This document shows, one piece after another, positions 5,770 through 6,973 of a DNA stretch of 6,973 bases; the stretch's first letter is position 1; every line of letters starts with the position of its first letter. The position numbers were made by a program, and so were the translations under genes. Source of the stretch: Clostridium sp. SCN 57-10 (lineage in GTDB: Bacteria > Bacillota > Clostridia > Oscillospirales > Butyricicoccaceae); contig MEFT01000112.1 of assembly GCA_001725215.1 (NCBI GenBank), forward strand, positions 1 to 6,973, in the 5' to 3' direction. The notes under the pieces are model-generated. The model was not told where the DNA came from and did not search any database. It saw only the letters and a list, made by a program, of their open reading frames with translations.

Positions 5770-6195
5770 TCAACGGATAAGCATTCGTACCGTTGCCGGT
5801 AACAATAGCAGAACGCCGCAAAGAACATTTGCCGCAAAGGAGCACAAAACGGTATCGTCGGGCTCCGTTAAGTCCACAGCAGACACCTTCTCGTCGACGA
5901 AATCGGAAATGTCGCTTGCTTTTCGTTTGGGCATTTTCTTCAGAGGCTGTTTTTTGGGATGCAGTGAAAAAAGACCGCTGATCCGAAGATACCCAAACCA
6001 GGCAAACATGAAGAAAACGGCGGAGAAAACGGGGAGAGCGTAGTCATATACGGAAACAAGACTGTTATGGTTGACGAATCGGTTCCAGCTCAGGGCGAGC
6101 GCGGCGGCAATCGAAAGACGGGTAATCAGGCGGTAAAGAATAGGGCGGAGCAAGGCTGTGTTTCTCAGCCTCGAATATATACGCATAGCATACAT
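5770..6195 (-). CDS. Unrecognised small membrane protein
   Basis: I do not recognise this 141-residue protein. It has a basic N-terminus, three likely membrane helices (about 20-37, 50-69 and 116-135), a strongly basic loop after helix two (KKQPLKKMPKRK, 81-92) and an acidic stretch before helix three (SDISDFVDEK, TEPDD). By the positive-inside rule the 80-115 region should be cytoplasmic. AAAGG lies five bases before ATG at 6195. GTG at 6198 and ATG at 6186 are alternatives, since the SD-like AAGGAAGTGAT overlaps the first two starts. It has its own candidate promoter and is convergent with the GlsB-type gene. The overlapping plus-strand frame (5699-6043) is less protein-like. I judge the gene real because of the well-formed helices, ribosome site and promoter. 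Confidence 0.75.
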   Translation of the reverse strand: MYAMRIYSRLRNTALLRPILYRLITRLSIAAALALSWNRFVNHNSLVSVYDYALPVFSAVFFMFAWFGYLRISGLFSLHPKKQPLKKMPKRKASDISDFVDEKVSAVDLTEPDDTVLCSFAANVLCGVLLLLPATVRMLIR

Positions 6196-6215
6196 CACTT
6201 CCTTTCTTTGGCATC

Positions 6216-6244
6216 AGTATAGCGGCTTTTTTGACGAAAAACAA
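6216..6244 (-). promoter_or_regulatory. Candidate sigma-A promoter of the small membrane protein gene
   Basis: On the minus strand TTGTTT (6239-6244) and TATACT (6216-6221) are separated by exactly 17 bases. The -10 matches five of six consensus bases and the -35 has the key TTG. Transcription would start near 6209, leaving a leader of about 14 bases that holds the ribosome site. Confidence 0.5.
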
Positions 6245-6479
6245 CCTTTTACACAAAAAAATCGCTAGGTGCGCTCAAAAAAGAAAAATGGATATAGCTT
6301 GTGTCAAACATAAATTGGAATAAAATTCAAGTTTGATTTGGAGGAGATAATATAATTGTGCGGAGTTTTGCATTCAATTTATCTTGCGATTGGGTATTAA
6401 ATTGCTTAAATGAATAGAAAATTGGCAGAAACATGTGAACTTTTTATCCCACTAAAAAATGTTTGTTATTTACAAAACG

Positions 6480-6509
6480 TTGACAAAGATGTGCAGTATT
6501 TGGTAAAAT
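6480..6509 (+). promoter_or_regulatory. Strong extended -10 promoter of the substrate-binding lipoprotein gene
   Basis: A perfect TTGACA (6480-6485) is followed after 18 bases by TAAAAT (6504-6509), preceded by the extended -10 triplet TGG (6501-6503). Start of transcription is expected near 6516, giving a leader of about 70 bases. This is the best promoter in the window and suggests high basal expression. Confidence 0.85.
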
Positions 6510-6554
6510 GGCACAAATTGTACTGAGCATTTGCGGCCATCGCAGTGCGAAGTA

Positions 6555-6575
6555 TATGTCGAATGACATAGGAGG
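6555..6575 (+). promoter_or_regulatory. Hairpin abutting the ribosome binding site of the lipoprotein gene
   Basis: TATGTC (6555-6560) and GACATA (6565-6570) form a perfect six-base stem with a GAAT loop. The GGAGG ribosome site (6571-6575) follows with no gap, eleven bases before the ATG. The stem leaves the site single-stranded but could stack on it; it may tune translation or protect the 5' leader. Confidence 0.45.
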
Positions 6576-6586
6576 CGTAAGAAAAC

Positions 6587-6973
6587 ATGAAGAAAACACT
6601 TGCAATCCTGCTGTCTGCTGGTATGCTGATCGGCATGCTCGCCGGCTGCGCCCCGACCAAAGATCCTGCAGATACTGGAGCACAGACAGGACCCACCACC
6701 GCCGGCACTACCGCCCCCCCCGCTCAAGCGAAGGAAATTACCGACTGGGTTCACTATCAGACGCTTGCCAACGAAATGGAAACCTTCAACATCTTGTTCA
6801 GCCAGAACAACAAGGAGCTTTCCGTGCTTTCCAACTGCATCGACGGCCTTCTGACCAACGACAACTATGGCAAGTTGATTCCTAACATCGCACAGGAATG
6901 GGGCACCGAAGACGGCGGCCTGAACTGGACCTTCAAGCTTCGCAATGATGTGAAGTGGGTCGATTACCAGGGT
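6587..6973 (+). CDS. Peptide-type ABC transporter substrate-binding lipoprotein (partial, C-terminus beyond the window)
   Basis: The 129 visible residues start with a type II signal peptide: basic MKKT, a hydrophobic stretch and the lipobox LAGC, with C21 as the lipidated cysteine. A flexible Thr/Ala/Pro/Gly linker follows (about 22-48). From about 50 the sequence resembles the N-terminal lobe of family 5 (OppA/DppA-type) solute-binding proteins: a region ending ETFN, then ...IDGLLTNDNYGKLIPNIAQEW and LNWTFKLRNDVKW. The mature protein should be anchored to the outer face of the membrane and deliver oligopeptides (or, in some relatives, sugars or nickel) to an ABC permease, whose genes would be expected to the right. 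GGAGG sits eleven bases before the ATG. The linker contains an eight-C run (6714-6721); the frame stays intact across it, so the reading looks correct. Confidence 0.9.
   Translation, partial: MKKTLAILLSAGMLIGMLAGCAPTKDPADTGAQTGPTTAGTTAPPAQAKEITDWVHYQTLANEMETFNILFSQNNKELSVLSNCIDGLLTNDNYGKLIPNIAQEWGTEDGGLNWTFKLRNDVKWVDYQG

Larger units (their letters stand above)
6196..6586. other. AT-rich divergent intergenic region
   Basis: This 391-base stretch lies between the divergent membrane-protein gene and the lipoprotein gene and is much more AT-rich than either. Besides the two promoters listed separately it holds an imperfect hairpin at 6304-6336 (TCAAAC with GTTTGA, and TTGGA with TTCAA inside), an orphan GGAGGAG at 6340-6346, a consensus-like TATAAT at 6351-6356 without a good -35, and a second weak dyad (CAATTTA 6375-6381, TAAATTG 6398-6404). 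Only very short frames follow the orphan ribosome site. I recognise no gene or known RNA. Confidence 0.7.

Noticed and set aside
5699..6043. Plus-strand 114-codon frame opposite the small membrane protein
   Set aside because: Its translation is basic and low in recognisable structure, while the minus strand encodes clean membrane helices with a ribosome site and promoter. It is most likely a shadow frame.
6315..6331. Near-palindromic AT-rich sequence as a regulator box
   Set aside because: It fits no CodY, Rex or cre consensus well enough to name; the symmetry is better described as part of the imperfect hairpin at 6304-6336.

Overview
The window looks like chromosomal DNA from an anaerobic, endospore-forming Firmicute of the class Clostridia. 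Three things support this: a SpoIIID sporulation regulator, an [FeFe]-hydrogenase-type protein, and strong AGGAGG-like ribosome binding sites with Gram-positive lipoprotein and promoter signals. The genus cannot be fixed from the sequence alone. No tRNA, rRNA, CRISPR array, insertion sequence or phage gene is visible.

Layout. (1) Positions 1-1905, minus strand: the 635 N-terminal residues of a cytoplasmic fusion protein with two [4Fe-4S] ferredoxin motifs, an [FeFe]-hydrogenase H-cluster domain, a further four-cysteine Fe-S (Fes-type) domain, and a methyl-accepting chemotaxis signalling domain that runs off the left edge. It reads as a putative H2 or redox sensor feeding a chemotaxis array. 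(2) Positions 1906-2399: a 494-base divergent intergenic region with candidate promoters for both flanking genes and an unusual density of inverted repeats. (3) Positions 2400-4365, plus strand: two overlapping genes, a PLP-dependent alpha-oxoamine synthase resembling serine palmitoyltransferase and a classical short-chain dehydrogenase. Together they could carry out the first two steps of a sphingoid-base-like pathway, which would be unusual for a Firmicute. (4) Positions 4366-5691: a YbaK-type Cys-tRNA(Pro) deacylase (+), convergent spoIIID (-) and a divergent GlsB/YeaQ-type small membrane protein (+). (5) Positions 5770-6195, minus: an unrecognised three-helix membrane protein. (6) Positions 6196-6586: an AT-rich intergenic region ending in an excellent extended -10 promoter. 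(7) Positions 6587-6973: the start of a lipoprotein substrate-binding subunit of a peptide-type ABC transporter, cut by the right edge.

The genes do not form one functional system. The units worth attention are the hydrogenase-chemotaxis fusion, the oxoamine synthase/reductase pair, and the spoIIID-ybaK junction. At that junction a minus-strand terminator lies only beyond the far end of ybaK, which implies that spoIIID transcripts run antisense across ybaK. Assignments come from reading the translation and recalling family motifs; no database search was run.
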